From assembly GCF_003611695.1 (NCBI RefSeq), contig NZ_RAWE01000007.1, forward strand, positions 1 to 64,000: 64,000 bases of DNA, read 5' to 3'. Positions 9,042 through 18,293 of this stretch are shown in pieces. Positions within the stretch are counted from its first letter, which is position 1. The number at the start of each line of letters is the position of its first letter. The notes under the pieces are model-generated. The model was not told the DNA's origin and made no database searches. It saw nothing but the letters and a program-made list of their open reading frames with translations. The DNA is from Corallococcus carmarthensis. GTDB lineage: Bacteria; Myxococcota; Myxococcia; Myxococcales; Myxococcaceae. The position numbers and the translations under genes were made by a program.

Positions 9042-9067
9042 CCGGGCCCGGTGAGTCCCCGGCCCGG
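9042..9067. terminator. GC-rich stem-loop between convergent kinase and sbcC genes
   Basis: Arms ccgggcc (9042-9048) and ggcccgg (9061-9067) lie in the 40-bp gap between convergent stop codons. No T-run follows on either strand, so termination is only presumed from position. Confidence 0.35.
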
Positions 9068-9071
9068 ACCG

Positions 9072-12000
9072 TCACGCCACCTGTTGATCCGACGGAACGA
9101 GGATCCCCGCGTCGCCTTCGACGACGAGCTTGCTGCGGCCGCCGCCCTGCTTCACCACGCGCACCTGCACGCCGATGCGCTCGGCGAGCCCGCTCACGTG
9201 GGAGATGATGCCCACCTGGCGGCCGGTGGCCTGGAGCGCGTCGAGCGTGGCCAGCGCCACCTCCAGCGTCTCCGGATCCAGCGTGCCGAAGCCCTCGTCG
9301 ATGAAGAGGGTCTCCACCTGCGTCGTCTCCGACGACAGCGAGGCCAGGCCCAGCGCGAGCGCCAGTGACACGAGGAAGCTCTCGCCGCCGGAGAGGCTGG
9401 CCACGCTGCGCACCTCGTCGCCCATGTCGCCGTCCACCACCTGGAGATCCAGGTCGTGGCCGGGCACGCGCTCCAGGCGGTAGCGGCGCGCCAGCTCGCG
9501 CAGGTGCGCGTTGGCGTGCAGCAGCAGCGCGTCCAGGGTGAGGCTCTGGGCGAAGACCTTGAACTTCTTGCCGTCGTGCGAACCGATGAGGTCGCCCAGC
9601 GTCTTCCACACCTCGGCCTCGCCGCGGCGCAGCTCCAGGGCCCGGGCCTCCGCGCCATGGCGCGCGCGGGCGGCGTCGTCGGTGTCCAGCTTCGCGCGCA
9701 GCAGGGCCTCGGCGCGGCGGCGCACCTCCACGTCGGTACGCAGGCGCTCGCAGAGGTCCGCCACGTCCGCTTCCGCGAGCGTGGGAAGTCCCGAGGCTTC
9801 GTGGCGGACGCGGCGCTCGCGGCGCTCCACGAGGACGGCGCGGGCCTGGGCCACGGACTCGCGCAAGGCATTGAGCGCGCGGGCTTCCGCGTCGCACCAG
9901 GCGGCGCCGCGAGACAGCAGGGCCTTGAGCTCCTCCAGGGTGGTGCCATGGCCGGCGAGGCGTTCCGCGAGGACGGCCTGGGCGCTGTCGAGGGCGAGGG
10001 CGGCTTCGGTGCGCAGGCGCACGGCGTCCTCGGCGCGGGCGGTGGCCACCTTCTCCGCCTGCTGGAGGGCTTCGGAGTCCTCGCGGGCGCGCTCGTAGGT
10101 GGCCTGGGCGGCGTCGAGCCGTGCCTGGAGCTCCGCGCGCACCTCGTGCGTGGAACGTCCGTGGAGCAGCCGGGCACGGGCCTTCGCGGCGTCCTGGAAG
10201 GCGGCGTCCTTGAGGCTCGCGCGGTGGGCGGCGGTTTCCGCGTCCTCATGCCGGGACTGAAGGCGGACCTCTTCACGGGCGCGGCGGCCCTGCTCTTCCT
10301 CCAGGCGCTTGCGTGAGGCCTCCAGCTCCGCGAGCTTTTCGCGCCACTTCGTCACGCGCTCCAGGCAGCGGCTCTGGAAGCGCGCGGGATCCGCGGCGAG
10401 CTTCTCCTCCCAGGCGACCTCGTTGGCGAAGGGCGGGGACACCTCGGTGAGCGCGCGCTGCCGGGCATCACGGGCGGTGTCCCGGCGCAGGAGCGCATCC
10501 CGGTGGGACTGGGACGCGCGGGACCAGGCGTCCTCGGCCTTGCGCAGGGCTTCGGACGCGCCCTCGCGCCGGGTGCGCCGCGTCTCCAGCTGGGCCCGTG
10601 CGTCGCGAGCAGCGCTGGCCCGGAGCTCCGCGGAAGCCTCTTCATCGCGAAGCGCCGCGAGCCGCGCGCGCACGTCCTCCTGGGCAGCGCGGATCCACGC
10701 CTGGGCGGCGGGAGCCTCCGCGTCCTCGGGAGGCGCAGCATCGGCCGAGATGGAGCGGTGGGCTTCCGCGTTCGCGACATTAGCGCCTGCATTCAGCGCA
10801 CTCCCGCGCGATGACGCCTTCGCCTCCGCCTGATTCGCCCTGTCCTCACCCGGAAGCACCGCGCGGCTCCACCGTTCGCGCGCCGCGCGCCAGGACTCGC
10901 GATGCGCCGTGCGCTTGCGGGCCGCGGTGTCCCGCCGGCCCTCGGCCTGGGTCGCGGCCGTGTCCGCCGTCGCCTGCCGCACACTCGCCGCGCTCTCCTG
11001 CTTCGCCGCGGCGTCGCGCGCCGACTCCAACTCCAGCACCCGGGCCGCGGCCTCCGCGACCAGCCCCTCCAGCGCGGAACCCTCCCGGGCATACGGATGT
11101 TCGAGCGCGCCGCACAGCGGACACGGCTCACCGGCGTGCAGCGCGGCCCGGTGCGAAGCCAGCCCCTGTGTCGCCTCCGCGCGCGACTGCGCACGGCGCG
11201 CTTCGTGGAGCATCGCCTCCTGTGTCACTCGCCGCGCCGCCGCGTCCTTCGCCTCCTCCGCCGCACGCAGTGAAGCCTCGCGGTGCGTCTTCACCTCCGC
11301 CGCCGCGTCACCTTCCGCCGTGCCCTCCGCCCGCGCGCCTTCACCCGCGAGCGCCAGTGCGCCCAGCGCATCCTGCCGCGACAGCAGCGCATCCCGGAGC
11401 GCCCGCCTCGCCGCGCCGCCGTCCTCACCCAGCGCGGCCTCCGCGTGCGTCGCCAGGGCCTGCGCCTGCGCTTCCGACTCGACCGCGCCCTGGTGCTCCT
11501 CACGGCGCGCCTGGGCCTCGTTGCCCGACCGGTCCGCGTCCTTCTCCAACCGGTCCGCGTCCGCGCCCGCCGCCTGCTCTTCCTTCAGCGCCCCCGCGAA
11601 GCGCTCCAGCTCGCGCTGCCAGCGGGGCCACTCCGTGGCCAGGGACTCCCAGCTCGCATGCGACACACGCCAGGCCTCGGCCGCGTCCACCAGCGCCTGG
11701 GCCTTCACTTCCGCCGCCTGCACCAGCGCCAGCGCATCGCGCGCTGAACCCTCCGCGCCCTTCGCCTGCTTCGCCAGCTCCGCGGCCTCACGGGCCTCGC
11801 GCTCCGCCTCCGCGCGGCGGGTGTCCAGCGTCGCGGCCTCCTCCAGCGCCGGACGCACCGACGCCTCCGCATCCAGCGCCGCCGCGCGCGCGGCCTCCGC
11901 CTGCATCCGCACCTGCCGCTGCGCCGCCGCCGCCGCGAGCGCCGCTTCCGCCTGCGAGGCCCGCTCCAGCTGCTCGGCCTCCGCCCTCACGCAGCCCTGC

Positions 12001-12962
12001 TCCGCGGACTCCACCGCCGACACCACCGCGCGGAAGCCCTCCGCCGCGCGCACCGACTCCAGCAGCGCCTCGCGGGGCGCCGCCGCCTCGCGGTCCGCCT
12101 CCGCCCGGGTCACCGCGCCCTCGGACTGCTGCTCCTGCCCCACGAACTCCGCGCGCTGCGCGTACCAGGACCGGGCTGCTTCCGACTCGCGCAGCCGCGT
12201 CTCTTCACGGACCCGCGCCGCCTCCTCTTCGCCCAGCTGGACACGCGCGACCTCGCGATCCGCGTCCGACATCAGCATGATGGCCGCGAGCCCCTGCGAC
12301 AGCCGCTTCAGCTCCTCCTGCTCCTTCGCGTTCTTCTCGTGCGCCGCGATGGACACCCGGCTGTACACCTCCGTGCCCGTCATCCGCTCCAGCAGCTCCG
12401 CGCGCTCGTTCGCGTCCGCGCGCAGGAACGCCGCGAACTCTCCCTGCGCCAGCAGCGCCGAGCGCCGGAACTGATCGAACGACAGCCCCAGCCGCTCTTG
12501 AATCGCCTGGAGGACCTCGCCCTTGGTGCGGCCGAACAGCTGCCCCGAGGCCACGTCCGTCAGGCTCAGCTCCTGCGGCCGGAAGCGCCCTTCCGCGCGC
12601 TCGCGCGCACGCCACACGTTCCAGCGCGCCCGGTAGCGCCGCCCGTCCTTGCCCAGGAAGTCCACCTCCGCGTGGCCCTTGCCCGCCCCGCGCCGCAGCA
12701 TGCCGCGCACGTCGTAGGCGGACAGCCGCGCCTCCTCGTCCTCGTCCGCCCGGCCCACCAGCACCTTGCTGGGCCCGCCCAGCCGGGGCGTGCGGTCGAA
12801 CAACGCAAGGCATAGCGCATCCAGCAGCGTGCTCTTCCCCGCCCCCGTCGCGCCGGAGATGGCGAACAGCCCCAGCCGGTCCAGCGGCGCCCGGTCCAGC
12901 TCCAGCGCGAAGTCCCCCGCGAAGCTCGTGAGGTTGCTGCCGCGAATCGCGAGGATCTTCAC
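9072..12962 (-). CDS. sbcC: SbcC nuclease ATPase subunit (SMC-like)
   Basis: A 1296-aa homologue of SbcC/Rad50, the ATPase of the SbcCD complex, which opens hairpins and processes DNA ends. Walker A GATGAGKST is near residue 40. Long Ala/Glu/Arg-rich coiled coils flank a zinc-hook CPLC (C614 and C617) used for dimerisation. The C-terminal ABC signature SLSGGESFLVSLALALGLA is followed by Walker B TLFIDEGFGTLD. The start is GTG, overlapping the sbcD stop as GTGA, so the two are made together. It is somewhat longer than the about 1050 aa of E. coli SbcC, the difference being in the coiled coil. Confidence 0.95.
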   Translation of the reverse strand: MKILAIRGSNLTSFAGDFALELDRAPLDRLGLFAISGATGAGKSTLLDALCLALFDRTPRLGGPSKVLVGRADEDEEARLSAYDVRGMLRRGAGKGHAEVDFLGKDGRRYRARWNVWRARERAEGRFRPQELSLTDVASGQLFGRTKGEVLQAIQERLGLSFDQFRRSALLAQGEFAAFLRADANERAELLERMTGTEVYSRVSIAAHEKNAKEQEELKRLSQGLAAIMLMSDADREVARVQLGEEEAARVREETRLRESEAARSWYAQRAEFVGQEQQSEGAVTRAEADREAAAPREALLESVRAAEGFRAVVSAVESAEQGCVRAEAEQLERASQAEAALAAAAAQRQVRMQAEAARAAALDAEASVRPALEEAATLDTRRAEAEREAREAAELAKQAKGAEGSARDALALVQAAEVKAQALVDAAEAWRVSHASWESLATEWPRWQRELERFAGALKEEQAAGADADRLEKDADRSGNEAQARREEHQGAVESEAQAQALATHAEAALGEDGGAARRALRDALLSRQDALGALALAGEGARAEGTAEGDAAAEVKTHREASLRAAEEAKDAAARRVTQEAMLHEARRAQSRAEATQGLASHRAALHAGEPCPLCGALEHPYAREGSALEGLVAEAAARVLELESARDAAAKQESAASVRQATADTAATQAEGRRDTAARKRTAHRESWRAARERWSRAVLPGEDRANQAEAKASSRGSALNAGANVANAEAHRSISADAAPPEDAEAPAAQAWIRAAQEDVRARLAALRDEEASAELRASAARDARAQLETRRTRREGASEALRKAEDAWSRASQSHRDALLRRDTARDARQRALTEVSPPFANEVAWEEKLAADPARFQSRCLERVTKWREKLAELEASRKRLEEEQGRRAREEVRLQSRHEDAETAAHRASLKDAAFQDAAKARARLLHGRSTHEVRAELQARLDAAQATYERAREDSEALQQAEKVATARAEDAVRLRTEAALALDSAQAVLAERLAGHGTTLEELKALLSRGAAWCDAEARALNALRESVAQARAVLVERRERRVRHEASGLPTLAEADVADLCERLRTDVEVRRRAEALLRAKLDTDDAARARHGAEARALELRRGEAEVWKTLGDLIGSHDGKKFKVFAQSLTLDALLLHANAHLRELARRYRLERVPGHDLDLQVVDGDMGDEVRSVASLSGGESFLVSLALALGLASLSSETTQVETLFIDEGFGTLDPETLEVALATLDALQATGRQVGIISHVSGLAERIGVQVRVVKQGGGRSKLVVEGDAGILVPSDQQVA

Positions 12963-14203
12963 GACGCGTCCTCCTGCACCTGCGTGAGCAGCGCGTGGAA
13001 CGACTCCAGCAGCCCCGGTGAAGGCGCCTCCTTGAAGTCCCGCGCGTAGCGGGCCAGGAATACGTCCTCCGGCGTGCGCTCACGCAGCGACAGCCCCGGC
13101 CGCACGTCCGCCAGCGCCCCACCCGTGCCCGTGTAGAAGGGCGTCAGCTTCACCAGCCGCGCGGCCCGCCCCTCCAGCGCCTTCTCCACCTTGTGGCGCA
13201 GCGCCGGCTCCGGCCGGGGCAGCGACACGCAGACCTCCAGGTACGGCCGCATCGACTCCGGAGCCCCCGCCTCGTACGCGGGCAGCGCCGCGAGCAACTC
13301 CAGCACCTCCGCCAACGGCGCCGCGTCCCGGGCAGGCACCCGCATCATGTCCGTGGTGCGCGGCACCGACAGCGGACGCACCTGCTTCAGCGCCCCATCC
13401 TCCATGTCCAGCACCAGCACCTGGTGCCGGTAGTGCGCCTCCGACAGCGACAGCGGCAACGGAGACCCGCTGTAGCGCACGCCCTCGCGGCCGCCCACGC
13501 GCTGCGCCTTGTGCAGGTGCCCCAGCGCCGCGTACGCGACGTCCTCCGGGAACAGCTCCACCGGCAGCGCGTGCTGGTTGCCGCCCAGAATCTTCCGCTC
13601 GCTCAGCTCCGACAGCTCCGAGCCGGTCATGTAGCAATGGCCCATGGCCACCAGCGCCTGCCCGGACCTGCGCCGCCTGCGCGCGCCCTCCAGCACCTCC
13701 GAGTACACGGAGCGCACGCCCTCCACCAGCCGGTCGCCCTCGCCATCCGGCACCGACGGCAGGTCCGAGGGCCGCAGGTACGGCACCGCCGCCACCCACG
13801 CGCCCACCTTCCCGCGCGCGTCGTGCACCGGTACCACCAGCCGCTCCATCTCCAGCCCGCCGCGATGGCGCGGCAGGCCGCCCACCACGCGCACGCCCAG
13901 GGCGTGGAACAGCGGATCCGGCGCGTCCAGGCGCGCGGCGGAGTCGTGGTTGCCGCCCACCACCACCACGTCCAGCTTCGGCAGTGTGCGCCGGGCACGC
14001 GCGATGAAGTGGTACCAGGCCGCCTGCGCCTCCGCGCTGGGGTTGGCCGTGTCGAAGATGTCCCCGGCCACCAGGAGCGCATCCACCTCCTGGGACTCCA
14101 GCGTGTCCAACAGCCACGTCAGGAACGCGGCGTGCTCCGCTTCGCGTGAGACGTCATACAGCGTGTGGCCCAGGTGCCAGTCCGACGTGTGCAGCAGGCG
14201 CAT
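12959..14203 (-). CDS. sbcD: SbcD exonuclease subunit (metallophosphoesterase)
   Basis: A 414-aa Mre11/SbcD-type nuclease that partners the downstream SbcC. Calcineurin-like metal motifs are in order: HTSDWHLGH (DxH), VAGDIFD (GDxxD), VGGNHDS (GNHD), MGHCY and LGHLHKAQ (GHxH). The family has Mn-dependent 3'-5' exonuclease and hairpin endonuclease activity. The ATG has a strong GGAGGG upstream. It is the first gene of a two-gene operon, with a promoter presumably in the 465-bp divergent spacer to its right. About 20 residues at the C-terminus form the usual capping tail, and nothing is truncated. Confidence 0.95.
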   Translation of the reverse strand: MRLLHTSDWHLGHTLYDVSREAEHAAFLTWLLDTLESQEVDALLVAGDIFDTANPSAEAQAAWYHFIARARRTLPKLDVVVVGGNHDSAARLDAPDPLFHALGVRVVGGLPRHRGGLEMERLVVPVHDARGKVGAWVAAVPYLRPSDLPSVPDGEGDRLVEGVRSVYSEVLEGARRRRRSGQALVAMGHCYMTGSELSELSERKILGGNQHALPVELFPEDVAYAALGHLHKAQRVGGREGVRYSGSPLPLSLSEAHYRHQVLVLDMEDGALKQVRPLSVPRTTDMMRVPARDAAPLAEVLELLAALPAYEAGAPESMRPYLEVCVSLPRPEPALRHKVEKALEGRAARLVKLTPFYTGTGGALADVRPGLSLRERTPEDVFLARYARDFKEAPSPGLLESFHALLTQVQEDAS

Positions 14204-14668
14204 CCGGCGTTCACCCTCCCTCGTGGCCCGGTGGCGGGTGCGGGCCGGGCAGCCTCTCCCGGTCCCAACCCCGACTCCAAGCGGCGAGCCCCCGCTCCCT
14301 TACCCGCCCCCTCTGACATTGTCGAAAAAGGGCGTCATTCCGCGTGCTTGCGTCCGTGGCCTGCCCAACGCGTCCCGTCCTCCCCACCCCACGCGCCAAG
14401 GAGCCTCCGCCCAGGGAAGAGGCCCACCCACGAGGACACACCGGCGGCGTGGGGACGCGTGCGCCATCCGTGCACCTGCCGCGAGTCCCGCCATGCATCC
14501 AGGGCACGGAGCGCGCGAGGCACGCGGGATTCCACACGTTTGCATGCGCGCGGCGTTCCTTCCCCAGGTCCACGCACCCCATGCAGCAAGCCTGCCCGGC
14601 GCGCGGCGGTGCATCCGCGATCGGATTGATGGTTCACGCGCCGCGAGGCCAGTGCACAATGCGCCGCC
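14204..14668. other. Intergenic spacer between divergent sbcD and a membrane-protein gene
   Basis: 465 bp. Open frames here are fragmented, overlap on all strands and have no credible ribosome-binding sites. The only visible feature is a locally AT-richer stretch near 14315-14345 (attgtcgaaaaagggcgtc). It presumably holds both promoters, but I cannot place them. Confidence 0.4.
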
Positions 14669-15349
14669 ATGCTTCCCGGTGTCTTTTCTCCGCTCGGCAT
14701 CCTCGCGTCCCTGCTCGTGCTGGGCGCACTGGTCCTCGCCACGCTGTTCCAGCTCAAGCGCCGTCAGCGCGCCGCGTGGGAGGCGTTCGCGAAGGCGCAC
14801 GGCCTCGCCATCGCGGAGCGTCGGATGGAGGTGCAGGGGCGCTATCAGGGGCGGCCGCTGCTCCTGGCCACGGGCAAGCGCGGCGCGGGAGGCAAGAAGC
14901 GCCACACCGTGACGGTGCTGCGGCTGGACCTGGAGGGCGCGCTGCCCGCGGACCTGCTGCTGGAGCACGAGCGTCCCGAGGACAAGGTCCCTGGCGCCGC
15001 CACCCCGCGCGAGGAGTCGCTGGGTGACGCGGAGCTGGACTCAGCCTTCCAGGTGGAGGGGCTGGCTCCCGAAGCGCGCCCCGTGCTGTTGGATCCGGGC
15101 GTGCGTCAGCGCCTGTTGGGCCTGAAGGGCCACCGCCGCGTGAGCATCAAGGGCGGCTGGCTCCAGGTGGAGCAGCGCGGAGTCCCCGCGAGCACCGCCG
15201 CGCTGGAGACGTTGCTCCGCGCGCCCCACGACCTGGCCCGCGCCGTCACCGGGGCCGCTCCCGCGCCGCCCGCGTCGAACGCGGCGGACGCCCCGCTGCA
15301 CGCGGAGGCTCCGCTGGACGAAGAGCTGCCCGGCTCCGAGCACGCCTGA
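14669..15349 (+). CDS. Single-pass membrane protein of unknown function
   Basis: A 226-aa protein not recognised as any family. Residues about 6-27 (GILASLLVLGALVLATLF) form one transmembrane helix, followed by a basic LKRRQR stop-transfer. The rest is therefore probably cytoplasmic. The soluble part begins with AWEAFAKAHGLAIAERRMEVQGRYQGRPLLL, a pattern seen in small bacterial proteins with a DUF3137-like beta-rich domain, but that is only an impression. The C-terminus is Ala/Pro/Glu-rich and low complexity. It stands alone between sbcD (divergent) and a convergent MYXO-CTERM gene. Codon bias matches the genome. Confidence 0.72.
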   Translation: MLPGVFSPLGILASLLVLGALVLATLFQLKRRQRAAWEAFAKAHGLAIAERRMEVQGRYQGRPLLLATGKRGAGGKKRHTVTVLRLDLEGALPADLLLEHERPEDKVPGAATPREESLGDAELDSAFQVEGLAPEARPVLLDPGVRQRLLGLKGHRRVSIKGGWLQVEQRGVPASTAALETLLRAPHDLARAVTGAAPAPPASNAADAPLHAEAPLDEELPGSEHA

Positions 15350-15373
15350 GCTTCCGCCGCGCCCGGCACCACG

Positions 15374-16522
15374 TCAGGCCCGGCGACGCCGGGCGCGCAG
15401 TCCCAGCAGGCCCAGCCCCACCCACACCGCCGGAGCCAACCCGGTGGTCGCGCAGTCACAGCTCCAGGGGTCGATGATGTCGTCGCCCTCGTCCCCAACC
15501 TCGATGGGCCGCCCACCATCCACCGCCGTTCCCGCGTCCGGACCGGGACGGTCGACGTACACCGTGACGGCCTTGGCCTCGACCTCGTGTCCCGCCGAGT
15601 CCGTCACGAAGACCTGGAGGACATGGCCTCCAGGAGCGAGCCCCGTGATGTCCCAGTCGCTCACGGAATAGACGGGGCCCGGGCCTTCCTGGGTCACCAG
15701 CGGCACGCCATCCACCCGGAACAGCGCGCGCACGCAACCCACGTCGTCGATGCACTCGCAGGAGAAGTCGGCGAGGGGCCCTGACAGCCGCTCGTCCTGG
15801 AGCGGGGCGATGATGCGCGCCGAGGGGGGCTGATCCCGCCCCACGACGAGCCGGAAGGACAGCTCCGCATCGGGTTGCTGCCCATTGCTCGCCACCACCG
15901 CCACGTCCACCTCCCCCAGCTGAGAAGGCGTCCACGTGAGGGTGCCCAGCGCATCCAGGCTCATTCCCGGAGGCGCGGTGCGCAGGACATACGCCGGCGC
16001 GGGCCGTCCCCGCGCGTGCACGCCGAGCCGATAGGGGACGTCCACCACGGCCTGGGTGACAGGCACGGTGGTGAAGACCGGAGCCAGGGGGTCCTGATCC
16101 GCTTCCGTCACGATGACGGTGCGCGACTCCAAGCCCGGCGCGGACAGCGTGAAGGTGGCCGTGCCGTCCTCGTTGTCCGCATCCTTCGCGGCCGCCAGCA
16201 CCACCTCCTGGGGCGTGCTCCAGGTGGCCGGGTCGAACGTGAGCGACGCTCCTTCCCGCACCGAGAGGTCCACGTCGCCGTCCGTCCGCTCCACCGTGAC
16301 GGTGAGCAACCCACCCGGGGTGCCGGACAACGGGTAGCCGGCCAACGCCACGCTGAAGGAAGCCGTGCCCCCTTCAACCACCCTCAGCGACGACACGTAC
16401 AACACCAGGTGCAAGGGGTCGGGTGTTCCCGCCTCCGGCAAGGGGGTTGGAAGGGCAGGAGTCCCTGCCCACGCCGTGGAAGACAGACAGACCCCGAGCC
16501 AGCACAGGAGCAGGTGGCGCAT
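15374..16522 (-). CDS. Secreted Calx-beta/Ig-like protein with MYXO-CTERM tail
   Basis: A 382-aa exported protein. A Sec signal peptide (LLLCWLGVCLSSTAWA) is followed by a beta-rich region like a Calx-beta domain (VVEGGTASFSVALAG, LTFDPATWSTPQEV). A cadherin/Ig-like putative-Ig segment follows (PPGMSLDALGTLTWTPSQLG), then a further Ig-like domain. The C-terminus has the myxobacterial sorting signal: a Cys pair (CDCATTG), a hydrophobic helix (LAPAVWVGLGLLGL) and an RARRRR tail. In this group the MYXO-CTERM tail marks proteins anchored or processed at the cell surface. The function is unknown; an adhesin or matrix role is plausible. It is 27 bp downstream of nothing on its own strand, so it is probably monocistronic. 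Confidence 0.85.
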   Translation of the reverse strand: MRHLLLCWLGVCLSSTAWAGTPALPTPLPEAGTPDPLHLVLYVSSLRVVEGGTASFSVALAGYPLSGTPGGLLTVTVERTDGDVDLSVREGASLTFDPATWSTPQEVVLAAAKDADNEDGTATFTLSAPGLESRTVIVTEADQDPLAPVFTTVPVTQAVVDVPYRLGVHARGRPAPAYVLRTAPPGMSLDALGTLTWTPSQLGEVDVAVVASNGQQPDAELSFRLVVGRDQPPSARIIAPLQDERLSGPLADFSCECIDDVGCVRALFRVDGVPLVTQEGPGPVYSVSDWDITGLAPGGHVLQVFVTDSAGHEVEAKAVTVYVDRPGPDAGTAVDGGRPIEVGDEGDDIIDPWSCDCATTGLAPAVWVGLGLLGLRARRRRA

Positions 16523-16549
16523 GACCTGGACACTACCCCGTCCGTGCCC

Positions 16550-17272
16550 CTAGCCCACCCGCGCGAGTGCCTCCACGTACTGCTCGCGCACGCGCGTGGC
16601 CAGCGCCGCGGAATCCGGCCCGAAGCTCTCCGGCGGCAGCGCCGGCAGCACCTTCACCGTGACGGTGGCGCGAGGACTCATCCACGGCCCATCCCCATCC
16701 ACCAGCTCACGCGTGCCGCGAACCAGCACCGGCACCACCGGCACGTGCTCCTCCAGCGCCAGTTGGAACGCGCCGCGCTTGAACGGCAGCAGCTCCCCGG
16801 GCGAATACGTGCCCTCCGGGAAGATGAGCACCGGGATGCCCCTCCGCAGCCACCGGCGGCACGGGCCCAGCAGCTGCTCCATGGACGTGGAGCTGCCGCG
16901 CACGATGGGCACGTAGCCCAAGAGCGTCATCATCCAGCCCACCAGCGGCGTGCGGAACAGCGACGCCTTCGCCACGAACTTGTAGGGCGTGAACAACCCC
17001 ATCACCGCCAGGATGTCCGCGAACGACTGGTGGTTGACGACGTAGACGCACGGGCCCTTGGGCAACAGCTCCCGCCCCTCCACCCGCACGTTCCATCCAG
17101 GCGAGGCGTGCAGCCACAGCCCGTAGCACCACCGGCACACCAGCACGTGCAGCCACTGGCGGTCGGGGTCCAACGGGTACGCCACCACGAACAACACCGC
17201 GCCCAGCGTGAAGAGGATGGGCGCGGTGACCAGGAACAGCGCGAAGAACCACAGCGAGACGACGTAGCGCAT
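16550..17272 (-). CDS. 1-acyl-sn-glycerol-3-phosphate acyltransferase (PlsC family)
   Basis: A 240-aa membrane-associated acyltransferase. An N-terminal hydrophobic segment (ALFLVTAPILFTLGAVLFVVA) precedes the acyltransferase motifs: NHQSFADI (HX4D, catalytic), a GYVPIVRG block, FPEGTYS (acceptor binding) and VPVVPVLVRG. The family transfers an acyl chain to lysophosphatidic acid or a related lysolipid in phospholipid synthesis. The gene starts 18 bp after the SDR stop on the same strand, so the two form an operon. The exact lysolipid cannot be told from sequence, so no gene symbol is given. Confidence 0.88.
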   Translation of the reverse strand: MRYVVSLWFFALFLVTAPILFTLGAVLFVVAYPLDPDRQWLHVLVCRWCYGLWLHASPGWNVRVEGRELLPKGPCVYVVNHQSFADILAVMGLFTPYKFVAKASLFRTPLVGWMMTLLGYVPIVRGSSTSMEQLLGPCRRWLRRGIPVLIFPEGTYSPGELLPFKRGAFQLALEEHVPVVPVLVRGTRELVDGDGPWMSPRATVTVKVLPALPPESFGPDSAALATRVREQYVEALARVG

Positions 17273-17290
17273 GCGTGAGAGGAACCCCGT

Positions 17291-18088
17291 TCAGCGCGAG
17301 GCCGGAGGCGTCATGTTCGCCGCGAAGTTCATCGCGTAGTTGATCTCCAGACCGCCGTCCACGACCAGCGTCTGGCCGTTCACGTACGCGGAGCCCTCCG
17401 AACACAGCCATTCAATGGGGCGGGCAATCTCATCCACGTGGGCCACGTGCCCCGCGGGCACCTGCTCCTGCACCTTCGCCTCCAGCGCGTCCCACGCGTC
17501 GCCCATGTAGAAGCGGCTGGAGTCCGTGTCGATGTAGCCCGGGTTGACCGCGTTGACGCGGATGCCTGTGCCGGTCAGCTCCGCGGCCAGGTACTTCACC
17601 ATGATCTCCATGGCGCCCTTCATCGCGCCCAGCAGGCCATGGAACGGCAGCGGCATGCGCGAGTCCATGCCGGACACCGCCACGATGCGCCCCTTGCGCC
17701 CCTCCATCAGCGGCACCGAACGCTGCGCGCCCAACAGGAAGCTCTTCACCGTGACGTTGAAGGTCTTGTCCATCTGGTGCAGCTTCGTCTGCATCAGCGG
17801 CGTGAACACCGTGGACGCCGCGTTCGCGACGAACACGTCCAGCGCCCCGAACTCCTCCTGGATGACGTCGAAGACGCCGTGGAGGCTCGCGGGCTCCAAC
17901 TGGTCCGCGATGACCGTGCGGCAGCGGCGCCCCAGCGCTTCCACGTCCTTCGCCAGCGACGCCGCGGACTCCGCGTCCCGCCGGTACGTGGAGACGATGT
18001 CGTAGCCGGCACGGGCCAGCCGCAGGGAGACCGCACGGCCCACGCCGCGCGAGCCCCCGGTGATGAGCGCCACGGGAGAAGTCGTCAT
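17291..18088 (-). CDS. SDR oxidoreductase-like protein with altered active site (FabL-like)
   Basis: A 265-aa Rossmann-fold short-chain dehydrogenase/reductase. The cofactor loop is [10 protein letters not shown], with NAAST (NNAG equivalent) and a C-terminal [11 protein letters not shown]. Overall it resembles enoyl-ACP reductase FabL ([32 protein letters not shown]). Serine is present in IVAVSGMDS and lysine in GAMKGAM. However, the usual tyrosine is missing: the position four before the lysine is Leu and the position seven before it (FabL spacing) is His ([10 protein letters not shown]). The ATG chosen starts the conserved fold, although GGAGG is only three bases upstream. A second ATG at 18106 is possible. 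It is first in an operon with the acyltransferase, suggesting a lipid-related role. Confidence 0.82.
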   Translation of the reverse strand: MTTSPVALITGGSRGVGRAVSLRLARAGYDIVSTYRRDAESAASLAKDVEALGRRCRTVIADQLEPASLHGVFDVIQEEFGALDVFVANAASTVFTPLMQTKLHQMDKTFNVTVKSFLLGAQRSVPLMEGRKGRIVAVSGMDSRMPLPFHGLLGAMKGAMEIMVKYLAAELTGTGIRVNAVNPGYIDTDSSRFYMGDAWDALEAKVQEQVPAGHVAHVDEIARPIEWLCSEGSAYVNGQTLVVDGGLEINYAMNFAANMTPPASR

Positions 18089-18221
18089 GGCCTCCAGGAG
18101 TACCATGTTCCCGCGACCCCTCTCACGCCCGGCCGCCCGCGCGCTCTCCGAAGGAGCCTGGGCGAGCGTCAGGGGGCACCCGAGCCCCGGGGCAGGCAAG
18201 ACGTCAGGCCCGCATCATTCT

Positions 18222-18240
18222 CCTGCAATGCGCTTGCAGG
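18222..18240. promoter_or_regulatory. 19-bp palindrome upstream of zwf (operator candidate)
   Basis: CCTGCAATGCGCTTGCAGG has perfect 7-bp arms around TGCGC, centred 63 bp before the zwf start and within the divergent spacer to the SDR gene. It has the size and symmetry of a LacI- or GntR-type operator. The binding protein is unknown. Confidence 0.45.
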
Positions 18241-18293
18241 GCCGCCAGATTAGCGCCTTAAGGTGCTCGGTCGAACCCAGAGGGAGACACCGC

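Noticed and set aside
14204..14668. Small genes in the sbcD upstream spacer
   Set aside because: Several overlapping frames exist on both strands, none with a ribosome-binding site, domain or consistent codon bias.
18089..18293. Longer N-terminus for zwf (frame open from 18060)
   Set aside because: The extension is Arg/Pro-rich without homology, covers the divergent promoter and palindrome, and the ATG at 18294 has a good ribosome-binding site.
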